Virus record (IMG/VR): IMGVR_UViG_3300049811_000810
Location: 1 to 37,124 of that record
DNA length: 37,124 nucleotides
Reading direction: 5' to 3' (one strand)
From: a virus
Part shown: positions 1 through 6,189 of the stretch, piece by piece
How the letters are laid out: every line of letters begins with the position of its first letter
How positions within the stretch are numbered: the first letter of the stretch is position 1
Made by a program: the position numbers and the translations under genes
Notes under the pieces: model-generated
The model's database searches: none
Told to the model about the DNA's origin: nothing
The model's input: the letters and a program-made list of their open reading frames with translations, nothing else

Positions 1-183
1 ATGATTGACGACGAAGCGAAAGTCCTGCTGCGGGCGATCCTCGCGGAGCTGACCGTGGCCAACGAGATCGCGATGCACGACGTCCCGAAGCACATCCGCG
101 TGCACGCACCGGACGGCGGCGACCAGCTTCAGCCGCATCCACTGCGCGAGAAGGTCGAGCACATCAGGAGCATCATGTCGTGA
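1..183 (+). CDS. Small hypothetical phage protein
   Basis: This is a 60-residue reading frame beginning with ATG at the first base of the window, so a longer version with an upstream start cannot be excluded. It is acidic at the N terminus (MIDDEAKVLLRAILAELTV) and predicted mostly helical, with no cysteines or membrane segment. I do not recognise a family. Its stop (TGA 181-183) overlaps the GTG start of the next gene by four bases, which points to translational coupling within the early operon. The only basis for calling it real is this tight packing and same-strand placement with the following genes. Confidence 0.5.
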   Translation: MIDDEAKVLLRAILAELTVANEIAMHDVPKHIRVHAPDGGDQLQPHPLREKVEHIRSIMS

Positions 184-590
184 CGCAGACGACCGAACCC
201 TACACCTTGATCCGCGATCTGCTCGAACGCCCGAGGCTCTGTGACAGGCTGGGGCTCACGTTCACCCAGGGCGGTCGGCGCGTGGGATGCGCTGAGATTT
301 CCCACGACGACTCCCCTGATCCGAGTGGCAAGCGCCGCCGTCGATTCGAGAACTGGCTCCTCGGCAAGATGCAGACATGGGCCGACGCCAACGACGTGGT
401 CGTGGCGCGACGTCGCCTCGCGAACGGAACGATCCGTTTCTTTGCCCGCTGGCGCGATCCATGGCTGGAACAGGAATGGTGCAAGCGTCACTGCCTCCGA
501 ATCGTGGCACACCATGATTGGCCCTCGAGGCTGGAGCTGCTCCTCGATGTCCTTGACACGCCAGACGAGCAGGAGGAACTGGATGCGTAA
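180..590 (+). CDS. Hypothetical phage early protein (136 aa)
   Basis: Starts at GTG 180 inside a GTGA overlap with the preceding gene. The 136-residue product has a basic middle (SGKRRRRFENWLLGK, about residues 49-63), a tryptophan-rich stretch (FARWRDPWLEQEWCK) and an acidic C terminus. There is no signal peptide or membrane helix. I do not recognise the family. The basic and aromatic patches would be compatible with nucleic-acid or protein binding, but that is inference. The last 8 bases overlap the next gene's ATG, so it belongs to the same transcription unit. Confidence 0.6.
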   Translation: MTQTTEPYTLIRDLLERPRLCDRLGLTFTQGGRRVGCAEISHDDSPDPSGKRRRRFENWLLGKMQTWADANDVVVARRRLANGTIRFFARWRDPWLEQEWCKRHCLRIVAHHDWPSRLELLLDVLDTPDEQEELDA

Positions 591-1020
591 GCGTGTCGCG
601 ACACCGAGGGTGCTCCGCTCCTGGTCGCCGCGCTCGGTCGCCGACTGGCGCCGCGCCGTCGTCCCCTGCGTCTACATCGCCGGGCCCTACCGCGGCAGCG
701 AAGCTCAGGTCGCCGCGAACATCTGGTCCGCGCGGCTCGCCGCGATCTACGTCTGGACGCACGGCGGCCGCGCATTCACTCCGCACCTGAACACCGGGTT
801 GATGGGCGGAATCGTCGCAGACAACGACTTTCTGGTCGCGGATCTTCAGTGGCTCGCGAGCTGCGACGCGGTGCTCACGTGCGGAAATTGGGAGGACAGC
901 CAAGGCGCAGCCTTCGAGGTCCAGACCGCTCGCGAGCTGGGGCTGCCTGTGTTCCACGAGCAGAAGGCCTGCGGCGAGTGGATCATCGATCGGATCGCCA
1001 TGGGCGGAGGTGGGGCGTGA
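583..1020 (+). CDS. DUF4406 / nucleoside 2-deoxyribosyltransferase-like protein
   Basis: The 145-residue protein carries the core of the DUF4406 branch of the nucleoside deoxyribosyltransferase superfamily: a beta strand leading into AGPYRG (G34 region), a following helix, and a late acidic motif WEDSQGAAFEVQTA in which E104, D105 and E112 fall where the family keeps its acidic active-site and substrate residues. Members of this fold cleave or exchange N-glycosidic bonds of nucleotides; many phage versions are uncharacterised. The chosen ATG at 583 overlaps the previous gene by 8 bases; about 28 residues precede the core domain and may be non-conserved. It lies in an early-gene operon, where a nucleotide-pool or base-salvage role is plausible. 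Fold assignment is fairly secure, activity is inferred. Confidence 0.7.
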   Translation: MRKRVATPRVLRSWSPRSVADWRRAVVPCVYIAGPYRGSEAQVAANIWSARLAAIYVWTHGGRAFTPHLNTGLMGGIVADNDFLVADLQWLASCDAVLTCGNWEDSQGAAFEVQTARELGLPVFHEQKACGEWIIDRIAMGGGGA

Positions 1021-1340
1021 TGGAATTGATACTGGCGCTGATCGCGTTTGCTGCCAACGTCGCCGCGTGGGTGATCTTCAACCGCGCGAGAGCCCGCTAC
1101 GACAAGCAGATGGATCGACTTCGATTCGAGAATGAAGTGCTGTTGGAGAAGACGCGCTACAACCACGAACTGCGGTGGCTGGCGCAACGCCTGCACAGAA
1201 AGCTGTGCGCGTGCGCGTGCCGTTCGCCGCCCTATTGGTACGACGACGACGACGGAGGTCGTTTTTCGGTCTACGTCGGCCTCAGTGAACGCGAGCGCAC
1301 ACTGCTGTACGGGCCTAAGCGCCGGAGTGCCAATGCCTAA
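1020..1340 (+). CDS. Small membrane-anchored coiled-coil protein
   Basis: ATG at 1020 overlaps the previous stop (GTGATG). The 106-residue product begins with a hydrophobic helix (MELILALIAFAANVAAWVIF, residues 1-20) that would form one membrane anchor, followed by a charged helical stretch rich in R, K and E (about 21-62) likely to form a coiled coil in the cytoplasm. A short CACACR cluster (about residues 63-68) is followed by an acidic DDDD patch. No family is recognised. Topology resembles small phage inner-membrane proteins that act on host functions, but nothing in the sequence fixes a role. The stop at 1340 overlaps the next gene, so it is translated within the early operon. Confidence 0.55.
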   Translation: MELILALIAFAANVAAWVIFNRARARYDKQMDRLRFENEVLLEKTRYNHELRWLAQRLHRKLCACACRSPPYWYDDDDGGRFSVYVGLSERERTLLYGPKRRSANA

Positions 1341-2337
1341 GCCGCAAGGAATCGACTACGTCGCGTACCGGCCGCGGGACATCGAGGAGATGCTCCGCCA
1401 CCTGACTCCGACCGAGGAGGGCGTCTGGCATCGGCTCGTCCGGGTGCAGCTCCTTCGCGGCGGCGTGCCCGACAGCGAGGAGCTGCGGGAACGGCTCGTC
1501 CCTGGCTGCCGTGACGCGTGGGCGTCGCTGACGGTCGCGGTCGACGCGTCGACGCCGGCTCTGTTCACGCTGGGAAGCGACGGCGTCTGGCGTTCGCCCT
1601 GGGCATGCGCGGAAGGCGAGGCGGCGAGGAGCCGCGTCGAGCGGTCGAAGAGTCGCGCGACCGCCGGAGCGCACGCTCGATGGGGTGGACGGACAGCGAC
1701 GGCCGATGCCGAGGAGGCGTCGGGTCGGCTCACGATCGACGTCGAGCGGCTCCGCTACACGGCTGCCCACCGCGTGCCGCACGCATCGTTGCCGGATGCT
1801 TCAAGCATGCGAGGAGCATGCCTGGAGGATGCTTCAAGCATGCTTGCGCTGTGCCATTCAGAGAGAGAGAGAGAAAGAGAACAGCCAGCCAGTACAGCGC
1901 CCGGTGTCGCGTGCGCGGGCGCGCACGACGCCGACCGGCTGGAGCTGGCTGGGGCTGGCTGGCTGGCTGCGATGGAGCGGGGAGAGGACCCGCCGATCCC
2001 GTCGCTCGCGTTGCTGCACGAGAGCTGCAAGACCGCCCTGGCCCGCCTGCAGAACGCTTCGGGCGAAGTCGCGGGGTCGCACAAGTTCGCCGCAGCCGTC
2101 CGGCGGCGCATCGGATCGCTCGCGACGACGTTGCGCGAGCTGCGGGTCGTGCGTGACGACATCGTCCGCGACTGCATCCTGAACGCGCTCCGCCAGTGGC
2201 CGTGGGAATCGTTCAGCGAACGGCTCAAGCAGCTCCGAGCCGACGCGACGGCGCCCGGAAAGAGGAGCCCTGCGGGGGTGGTGGTGGCGACGCTCGGGCG
2301 CGGTGCTCGAGCGAAGCGGACCGCCGACACTGCGTGA
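1333..2337 (+). CDS. DUF1376-like phage replication initiator
   Basis: The 334-residue protein starts at ATG 1333 (MPKPQGIDYVAYRPRDIEEM), 8 bases inside the previous gene. Residues about 10-110 resemble the DUF1376 domain found in phage replication-initiation proteins: a Y-x-P-R-D-I opening, the helix HLTPTEEGVWHRLVRVQLLR, then a winged-helix-like segment ending in basic residues (SRVERSKSRATAGAHARW). The middle is a low-complexity linker whose DNA contains two copies of a 17-bp repeat with 6-bp inverted arms, and a pure-purine tract encoding SERERERE. The C-terminal part (from about residue 190) is helical and could bind a helicase or loader. Initiators of this kind commonly carry the origin inside their own gene, as lambda O does. 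Family call is moderate; the origin function is inference. Confidence 0.55.
   Translation: MPKPQGIDYVAYRPRDIEEMLRHLTPTEEGVWHRLVRVQLLRGGVPDSEELRERLVPGCRDAWASLTVAVDASTPALFTLGSDGVWRSPWACAEGEAARSRVERSKSRATAGAHARWGGRTATADAEEASGRLTIDVERLRYTAAHRVPHASLPDASSMRGACLEDASSMLALCHSEREREREQPASTAPGVACAGAHDADRLELAGAGWLAAMERGEDPPIPSLALLHESCKTALARLQNASGEVAGSHKFAAAVRRRIGSLATTLRELRVVRDDIVRDCILNALRQWPWESFSERLKQLRADATAPGKRSPAGVVVATLGRGARAKRTADTA
1794..1843. repeat. Iteron-like repeats, candidate replication origin
   Basis: Two identical copies of GGATGCTTCAAGCATGC begin at 1794 and 1827, exactly 33 bp (11 codons, about three helical turns) apart. Each contains inverted arms ATGCTT/AAGCAT around a single C, and the second extends into the perfect 12-bp palindrome CAAGCATGCTTG. 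Between them lies a partial match (GAGCATGCC). They sit in the linker-coding part of the replication-initiator gene, upstream of a purine-only tract (1860-1879). This is the arrangement of iterons in lambdoid O genes. Binding by the initiator is inferred. Confidence 0.45.
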
Positions 2338-2352
2338 CGAGGAGACGACCGA

Positions 2353-2706
2353 ATGCAGCAGCAGTTCGAAGCACAGAACCACATCGACCAGGAGGGGCGA
2401 CCGGCGGGCGGTTTCGTTCGAAGCGTGGGCCTCTCGATCGAGTGGCAGCGCGGTCCGCTCGGCCGCGGCCGGGAGCGGCTCGAGCCGAACGGAGCGTTCG
2501 TCGAGACGGTGATCGCCGCGGCGAAGCAGCGACTGGCGCACTTCCAGACGTCTCGATTCGCGTGCGACGAGAACCGCGACGCACGCAGCGGCGGGAACGG
2601 GAGGGGTTGGAGGGCACCCACTACGGACGTTGAGTTCGGATGCGCAGCGAGCGGACCCGAGGCGGTCGCATCGGGACGCGGCATGAACGGTGCAAACTTC
2701 GGCTGA
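2353..2706 (+). CDS. Tad1/Acb2-hairpin-like anti-defence gene, 3' end frameshifted (likely broken)
   Basis: ATG 2353 follows a good Shine-Dalgarno (GAGGAG). Residues about 20-80 match from memory the phage family annotated as Acb2/Tad1-domain proteins: VGLSIEWQRGPLGRG, then NGAFVETVIAAAKQRL, then HFQTSRFACDENRDA. In that family the helix is followed by a second helix and a conserved end of the form RTxxRExRGLEGTH. Here the frame instead continues into an unrelated, low-complexity tail (residues about 78-117). The missing end is present in the +1 frame at about 2576-2633, reading RTQRREREGLEGTHYGR and a stop. The sequence between (roughly a 13-residue helix) is gone. A small out-of-frame deletion is the simplest explanation. 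Tad1 and Acb2 sequester cyclic signalling molecules of Thoeris and CBASS defence. Family recall is moderate, the frame break is seen directly. Confidence 0.6.
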   Translation: MQQQFEAQNHIDQEGRPAGGFVRSVGLSIEWQRGPLGRGRERLEPNGAFVETVIAAAKQRLAHFQTSRFACDENRDARSGGNGRGWRAPTTDVEFGCAASGPEAVASGRGMNGANFG

Positions 2707-2739
2707 CAAAGTGAGCGTCGCTCGTGGACGGGCGGCGTC

Positions 2740-2777
2740 GGACCGGCGAAAACTAAGGCGGATAAAAAGGAAACCTC
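2740..2777 (+). promoter_or_regulatory. AT-rich leader and strong RBS before the late region
   Basis: In sequence that is otherwise about two-thirds G+C, bases 2748-2775 contain GAAAACTAAGG, GGATAAAAAGG and AAACC. GATAAA could act as a -10 element (no convincing -35 is present), and AAAAAGGA is a strong Shine-Dalgarno for the ATG at 2778. It may be the start of the packaging and head transcription unit. The ribosome-binding part is well supported, the promoter part is weak. Confidence 0.3.
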
Positions 2778-3131
2778 ATGGACGAAAACCACGCGGACGG
2801 ATTGGCGGCACTTCAGCGGGAAGCACAGGCGGCACAGGTGCGGTCGCTGCAGGCGGCACTGGGCGAGGGCGTCAAGCGGCTGCAGCCGGTGCACCCGATC
2901 ATCGTGCCGCAACTGAACGTCTGGCACCTCGGGATCGGACTGCGTGCGCATCTCGTCGCGCAAGCGCTCGGCGGCGTCGCGGCCGGCTTGGCGGGCGCCG
3001 GGATCGGTCCCGAGGACACTGCGGCGATCGATCGCGGCGTCGGACTCGCGTTCACGCTCGCGAATCGAACGGTGGATGGGATGCAGGCGCCGCCCGACGA
3101 AGGCGAACACACGGTCACGAACGACGACTGA
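2778..3131 (+). CDS. Hypothetical phage protein (117 aa)
   Basis: ATG 2778 is preceded by an AT-rich patch and a clear ribosome-binding sequence (AAAAAGGAAACC), one of the best in the window, so this start is secure. The 117-residue product is helical: a charged N-terminal helix (about 5-36), a short hydrophobic stretch around HPIIVPQLNVWHLGIGL (residues about 40-56), and an alanine/glycine-rich segment (about 63-80) followed by an acidic tail. I do not recognise a family. It sits between the damaged anti-defence gene and the winged-helix gene that precedes the packaging module. The strong translation signal and fresh AT-rich leader suggest it may open a transcription unit. Confidence 0.55.
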   Translation: MDENHADGLAALQREAQAAQVRSLQAALGEGVKRLQPVHPIIVPQLNVWHLGIGLRAHLVAQALGGVAAGLAGAGIGPEDTAAIDRGVGLAFTLANRTVDGMQAPPDEGEHTVTNDD

Positions 3132-3145
3132 CGCAAGGAGCGACC

Positions 3146-3457
3146 ATGACGCAGCCAGGGAGCGGCCGCAACCGGAAGCGATTGGTGGAGGCGTTTCGAG
3201 CCGTCGAGAAGCTCGCCCAGGAGGGCGTGCCGGGCACGGTGAACGACGTCGCACGCGAGCTCGGCGTCGACAGTGGCGTCGCGTCGCGTCTGGTCGAGGA
3301 GCTGATCGATCGGGGAGCGATCGAGCGGCAGCGGTTGTCGCGCGTCCTGCGGGTGGCTGCGCAGCAGACGCGCAGCGACGGCGCAGCGACGGCGCAGCAC
3401 CGGCGCAGCGGACCGTCCGCACCCGTTGCCACGGCCGGTCCTCCGCGCGCTCAATGA
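3146..3457 (+). CDS. Winged-helix DNA-binding protein
   Basis: Starts at ATG 3146 after AAGGAG, giving 103 residues. Residues about 10-70 form a winged helix: helix RLVEAFRAVEKLAQEG, the turn TVNDVARELGVDSGVASRLV as helix-turn-helix, then DRGAIERQRLSRVLRVA as the wing. The remaining 30 residues are low-complexity (repeated AAQ/GAA) and probably disordered. It is the last gene before the small terminase subunit and ends in or next to that gene's start, so it may regulate the packaging genes or assist DNA recognition during packaging. No operator was identified. The fold call is good, the role is inference. Confidence 0.6.
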   Translation: MTQPGSGRNRKRLVEAFRAVEKLAQEGVPGTVNDVARELGVDSGVASRLVEELIDRGAIERQRLSRVLRVAAQQTRSDGAATAQHRRSGPSAPVATAGPPRAQ

Positions 3458-3461
3458 GTGC

Positions 3462-3968
3462 GTGGCTGCGCGACGACGAAGCAAGGGCCTCTCTGCGAAC
3501 CGACGAGGCGGCCGACCCACCAAGTCGGCCGCCTCGAAGGTCGCGCGCCTGAAAGCGGAGTGGCTCGAAGCGTTCCGCGAGCGGGGCTGGAACGGTGCAT
3601 GCCGACTGGTCGGAATCTCGACCGCGACGCCTTCGAACTGGCGACGCTCGGACGCCCGGTTTGCGGCTGCCTGCGAGGCGGCGAAGGACGGCATCGCGGA
3701 TCTGATCGAGCGACGTCTCGACGACATCGCGCTCGGGCTCGCCGATGCCGACACGGTCACGAAGGGTGCGGTCACGGCCGCCGTGTTCCGGCTGAAGGCC
3801 TTGCGTCCCCAGGTCTATCGCGATCGGGTCTCGGCGGAGCTGAGCGGTCCGGGCGGAGGACCGATTCCGCACGCCGGCATCGGGCCCGGCGACGCGGAGC
3901 GGGCTCGTGAGCTGATCGCGCAGTGGGCCACGGGCGGCGGGACGGCTGCCGCCGGGAGACCAGCGTGA
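3462..3968 (+). CDS. terS: Terminase small subunit
   Basis: The product (168 residues from GTG 3462; 180 if the in-frame TTG at 3426 is used) has a basic glycine-rich start (GLSANRRGGRPTK), then the DNA-binding helix-turn-helix LEAFRERGWNGACRLVGIST/ATPSNWRRSDARF typical of small terminases. A helical oligomerisation region follows (EAAKDGIADLIERRLDDIALG), and then the frequent closing motif FRLKALRPQVYRDRVS. Small terminases bind pac or cos sites and hand DNA to the large subunit. The gene ends at 3968, immediately abutting the TTG start of terL, as expected. Neither candidate start has a good Shine-Dalgarno; GTG 3462 is preferred because it avoids a 32-base overlap. Recognition rests on motif order and position. 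Confidence 0.72.
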   Translation: MAARRRSKGLSANRRGGRPTKSAASKVARLKAEWLEAFRERGWNGACRLVGISTATPSNWRRSDARFAAACEAAKDGIADLIERRLDDIALGLADADTVTKGAVTAAVFRLKALRPQVYRDRVSAELSGPGGGPIPHAGIGPGDAERARELIAQWATGGGTAAAGRPA

Positions 3969-5774
3969 TTGGCTGCCGCGGCTCCATCCTCGCCGGACGT
4001 CGAACCGGACTGGACGTGGGATATCGCTCGGAATCTCGAGCGGCGTCGGTGGCTGACGGACGAAGCGACGCCGGCCCAGAAGGCCGACATGCGGGCGGCG
4101 TTCGCCGCGGACTCCGTTCTGTGGATGCGCATGACGTGCTGGACGTTTCGGCCGAAGGTCGTCGACCAGGAGGGCCGGGAGGTTCCGTCGAAGCAACGCT
4201 GGTGGCCGCTTCTCCCGTGGCCGTGCCAGGTGCGTGCGATCCGCACGGTCGAGGAGTGCATTGCGGCTGGCGTCGACGTCGTTGTCGACAAGAGCCGCGA
4301 TATGGGCGCGTCGTGGGTGATCGGCGTGGCGCTGATGGCGCACCGCTGGTTGTTCCAGCCGAACTTCCTCGCGCTTCTAGGGTCTCGCGTCGAGGACATG
4401 GTCGACAAGACCGGCGAGCCGGACTCCCTCTTCTGGAAGATCGACGCGATCATCGAGCAGCAGCCTCGGTGGCTGTTGCCGGCCGCGCCGGAGGCGCTGC
4501 GACCGGGCGGGAAGTACCGGCGCGATCGGCTTCTGGCGAATCCTGTGAACGGCTCGGTGATCTCGGGCCAAGCTGCGACGCCGGACTTTGGTCGCGCGGG
4601 CCGCAAGGACGTCGCGTTCTTCGACGAGCACGCGGCGATGGAGCATGGGCGGGCCGCCTGGGATTCGTGCGGCGATACGACGGCGTGCCGGATCTCATGC
4701 TCTACGCAGGTGATGACGCCCGGGTACTACTCGCAGCTCCTGAACGAAGGCCGCGAGCGAGGCGTGCCGCGTGTGGTCAGCCTGAAGTATCACGACCATC
4801 CGGAGAAGGGACGCGGCGCGGAGGAGCGGGTCGACAAGGACGGTTCGGTCACGGGCATTGCCGGCGAGCGGTTCATCTGGACGCCGTGGCTGCAGCAGCA
4901 GATCGACCGCGGGCGCGACCGAATCTCGCTGTCGCTGAACGTGTTCAACACGGCGGTCGCGGCCGGAGCGAACTTCTTCGCGACCGATCGCGTGTCGCGG
5001 GCGAAGCAGAAGCACGCGCGTCCTGCGCAGCGGGGCGAAGTCGTCCGCGGTCGCTGGGTTCCGCAGGAGCGGGGTCGGCTGCGGCTGTACGAGCCGCTGG
5101 TGCTCGACTCGAGCTGGTCGCGGTTCCGCACCTTCGCGTTCGGGATGGATCCGTCCTACGGCGTCGGGAGCGCGAACGCGTGCATCGTCGTCCTGGACGT
5201 CGAGAGCATGGAGCAGGTCGCGGAGTTTGTCGATCCGCACACCGGACCGACCGACCTCGCGCTCATCGCTGTGGCCATGGCGAGGGGCCCGTTCAAGGGA
5301 GCGCGGCTGCCGATGATCGCCTGGGAGCGGAACGGGCCCGGGGCCGGGCTTCAGCACGAGTTCGACCGAGCCGGCTACCGGGCGCTCTATCGCCAGCAGA
5401 CGTCGGGAACGCTGCACGACCACGCGACGCTGCGGGTCGGCTGGCAGTCGACGAAGCAGACGAAACGCGAGTTGCTCACGGACGTGGGTTCGGCGGTCAC
5501 GCAGGAACGTGCGAAGCCGCGGTCGGAGGAGCTGTTCGCCGAGATGCTCGGCTACGTCGTGATGGCCGACGGGTCGATCGATCTCGCGTCGAAGGCCGAC
5601 CTCACGACGGATGCGCGCGAGGCGCACGGCGACCGGGTGATCGCGCTCGGCTGCGCTCTGCTCGCGGCGGAAAGCGGATACGCGGAGCGACCGAAGGCGG
5701 AGAAGTACCCGGCCGGGAGCTACGGCGCCGTGACCGGGATGGACGAGCTCGAGGACGAGGACGAAACGAGGTGA
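3969..5774 (+). CDS. terL: Terminase large subunit (ATPase/nuclease)
   Basis: This is the packaging motor, 601 residues from TTG 3969 directly after the terS stop. The N-terminal ATPase has a deviant Walker A, DKSRDMGASW (K108), and a Walker B VAFFDEH (D219, E220). The C-terminal RNase H-like nuclease shows its first aspartate in FGMDPSYG (D394), a beta hairpin ACIVVLDVESMEQVAEF, and the last acidic motif in AHGDRVIALG (D555). Length and motif spacing are normal for large terminases. It cuts concatemeric or replicated DNA and pumps it through the portal into the procapsid. The TTG start has no strong Shine-Dalgarno, so translation is probably coupled to terS. The C terminus is acidic (ELEDEDE). 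Identification is secure. Confidence 0.93.
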   Translation: MAAAAPSSPDVEPDWTWDIARNLERRRWLTDEATPAQKADMRAAFAADSVLWMRMTCWTFRPKVVDQEGREVPSKQRWWPLLPWPCQVRAIRTVEECIAAGVDVVVDKSRDMGASWVIGVALMAHRWLFQPNFLALLGSRVEDMVDKTGEPDSLFWKIDAIIEQQPRWLLPAAPEALRPGGKYRRDRLLANPVNGSVISGQAATPDFGRAGRKDVAFFDEHAAMEHGRAAWDSCGDTTACRISCSTQVMTPGYYSQLLNEGRERGVPRVVSLKYHDHPEKGRGAEERVDKDGSVTGIAGERFIWTPWLQQQIDRGRDRISLSLNVFNTAVAAGANFFATDRVSRAKQKHARPAQRGEVVRGRWVPQERGRLRLYEPLVLDSSWSRFRTFAFGMDPSYGVGSANACIVVLDVESMEQVAEFVDPHTGPTDLALIAVAMARGPFKGARLPMIAWERNGPGAGLQHEFDRAGYRALYRQQTSGTLHDHATLRVGWQSTKQTKRELLTDVGSAVTQERAKPRSEELFAEMLGYVVMADGSIDLASKADLTTDAREAHGDRVIALGCALLAAESGYAERPKAEKYPAGSYGAVTGMDELEDEDETR

Positions 5775-5778
5775 TCGC

Positions 5779-6189
5779 ATGAGTCTCCTGCGCGTGTCGT
5801 GCCGGCAGTACATCCCCCTGGCGACGGTCCAGCGGATCGACTTCGACGGCGACGATCGCGCCGTCACGCTGCACCTGGTCGGCGGGGAGAAGCACCGCTC
5901 GGCGATCAGCGAGGACGTCGCGGCGATCCGTCGGCAGTGTCAGGAGCTGAGCATCGGCTCGACGGTGTTCGTTCCGCACTTGCCGCCGCTGCCGTGGGCC
6001 GAGCCGACGTTTGTTCGCGCGTCGTCGCTCGGTGCTCCGGAGGAGGAGCCTTCCACCGCGGCAGCGGCGGCGACTGCGGATCCGCCCGAAGCCGAGACGG
6101 GAACCGACACCGAGTCGGAACCCGAGGCGGGTACGGAAGCCGACGCCGAGACGAAGGCCGCACCGAAGGTCCGAAAGAGAGCGCGCTGA
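5779..6189 (+). CDS. Hypothetical protein with acidic disordered tail
   Basis: A 136-residue protein between terL and the portal gene, starting at ATG 5779 just after the terL stop. Residues 1-75 look like a compact beta-rich domain (LRVSCRQYIPLATVQRIDF, then a VTLHLVGG strand). The rest is an Ala/Pro/Glu/Thr linker (about 85-128) ending in a basic KVRKRAR. No known family is recognised. Its position suggests a role around packaging or head assembly, and the acidic-then-basic tail would suit an assembly chaperone, but this is only inference. Its stop overlaps the portal ATG (TGATG). Confidence 0.55.
   Translation: MSLLRVSCRQYIPLATVQRIDFDGDDRAVTLHLVGGEKHRSAISEDVAAIRRQCQELSIGSTVFVPHLPPLPWAEPTFVRASSLGAPEEEPSTAAAAATADPPEAETGTDTESEPEAGTEADAETKAAPKVRKRAR

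Noticed and set aside
2196-2633. Separate 145-codon gene ending in GLEGTHYGR
   Set aside because: Its upstream part is antisense-like Arg-rich noise. Only its last 17 or so codons are family-like, and they are better explained as the displaced 3' end of the gene starting at 2353.
3454-3552. Small gene from ATG 3454 overlapping the winged-helix stop (ATGA)
   Set aside because: It gives only 32 codons with no conserved feature and lies in another frame over the 5' end of terS.
1755-4343. Very long open frame on the minus strand (862 codons)
   Set aside because: It lies antisense to the initiator, winged-helix and terminase genes and is Arg/Pro-rich with no domain. Such frames are usual in GC-rich DNA.
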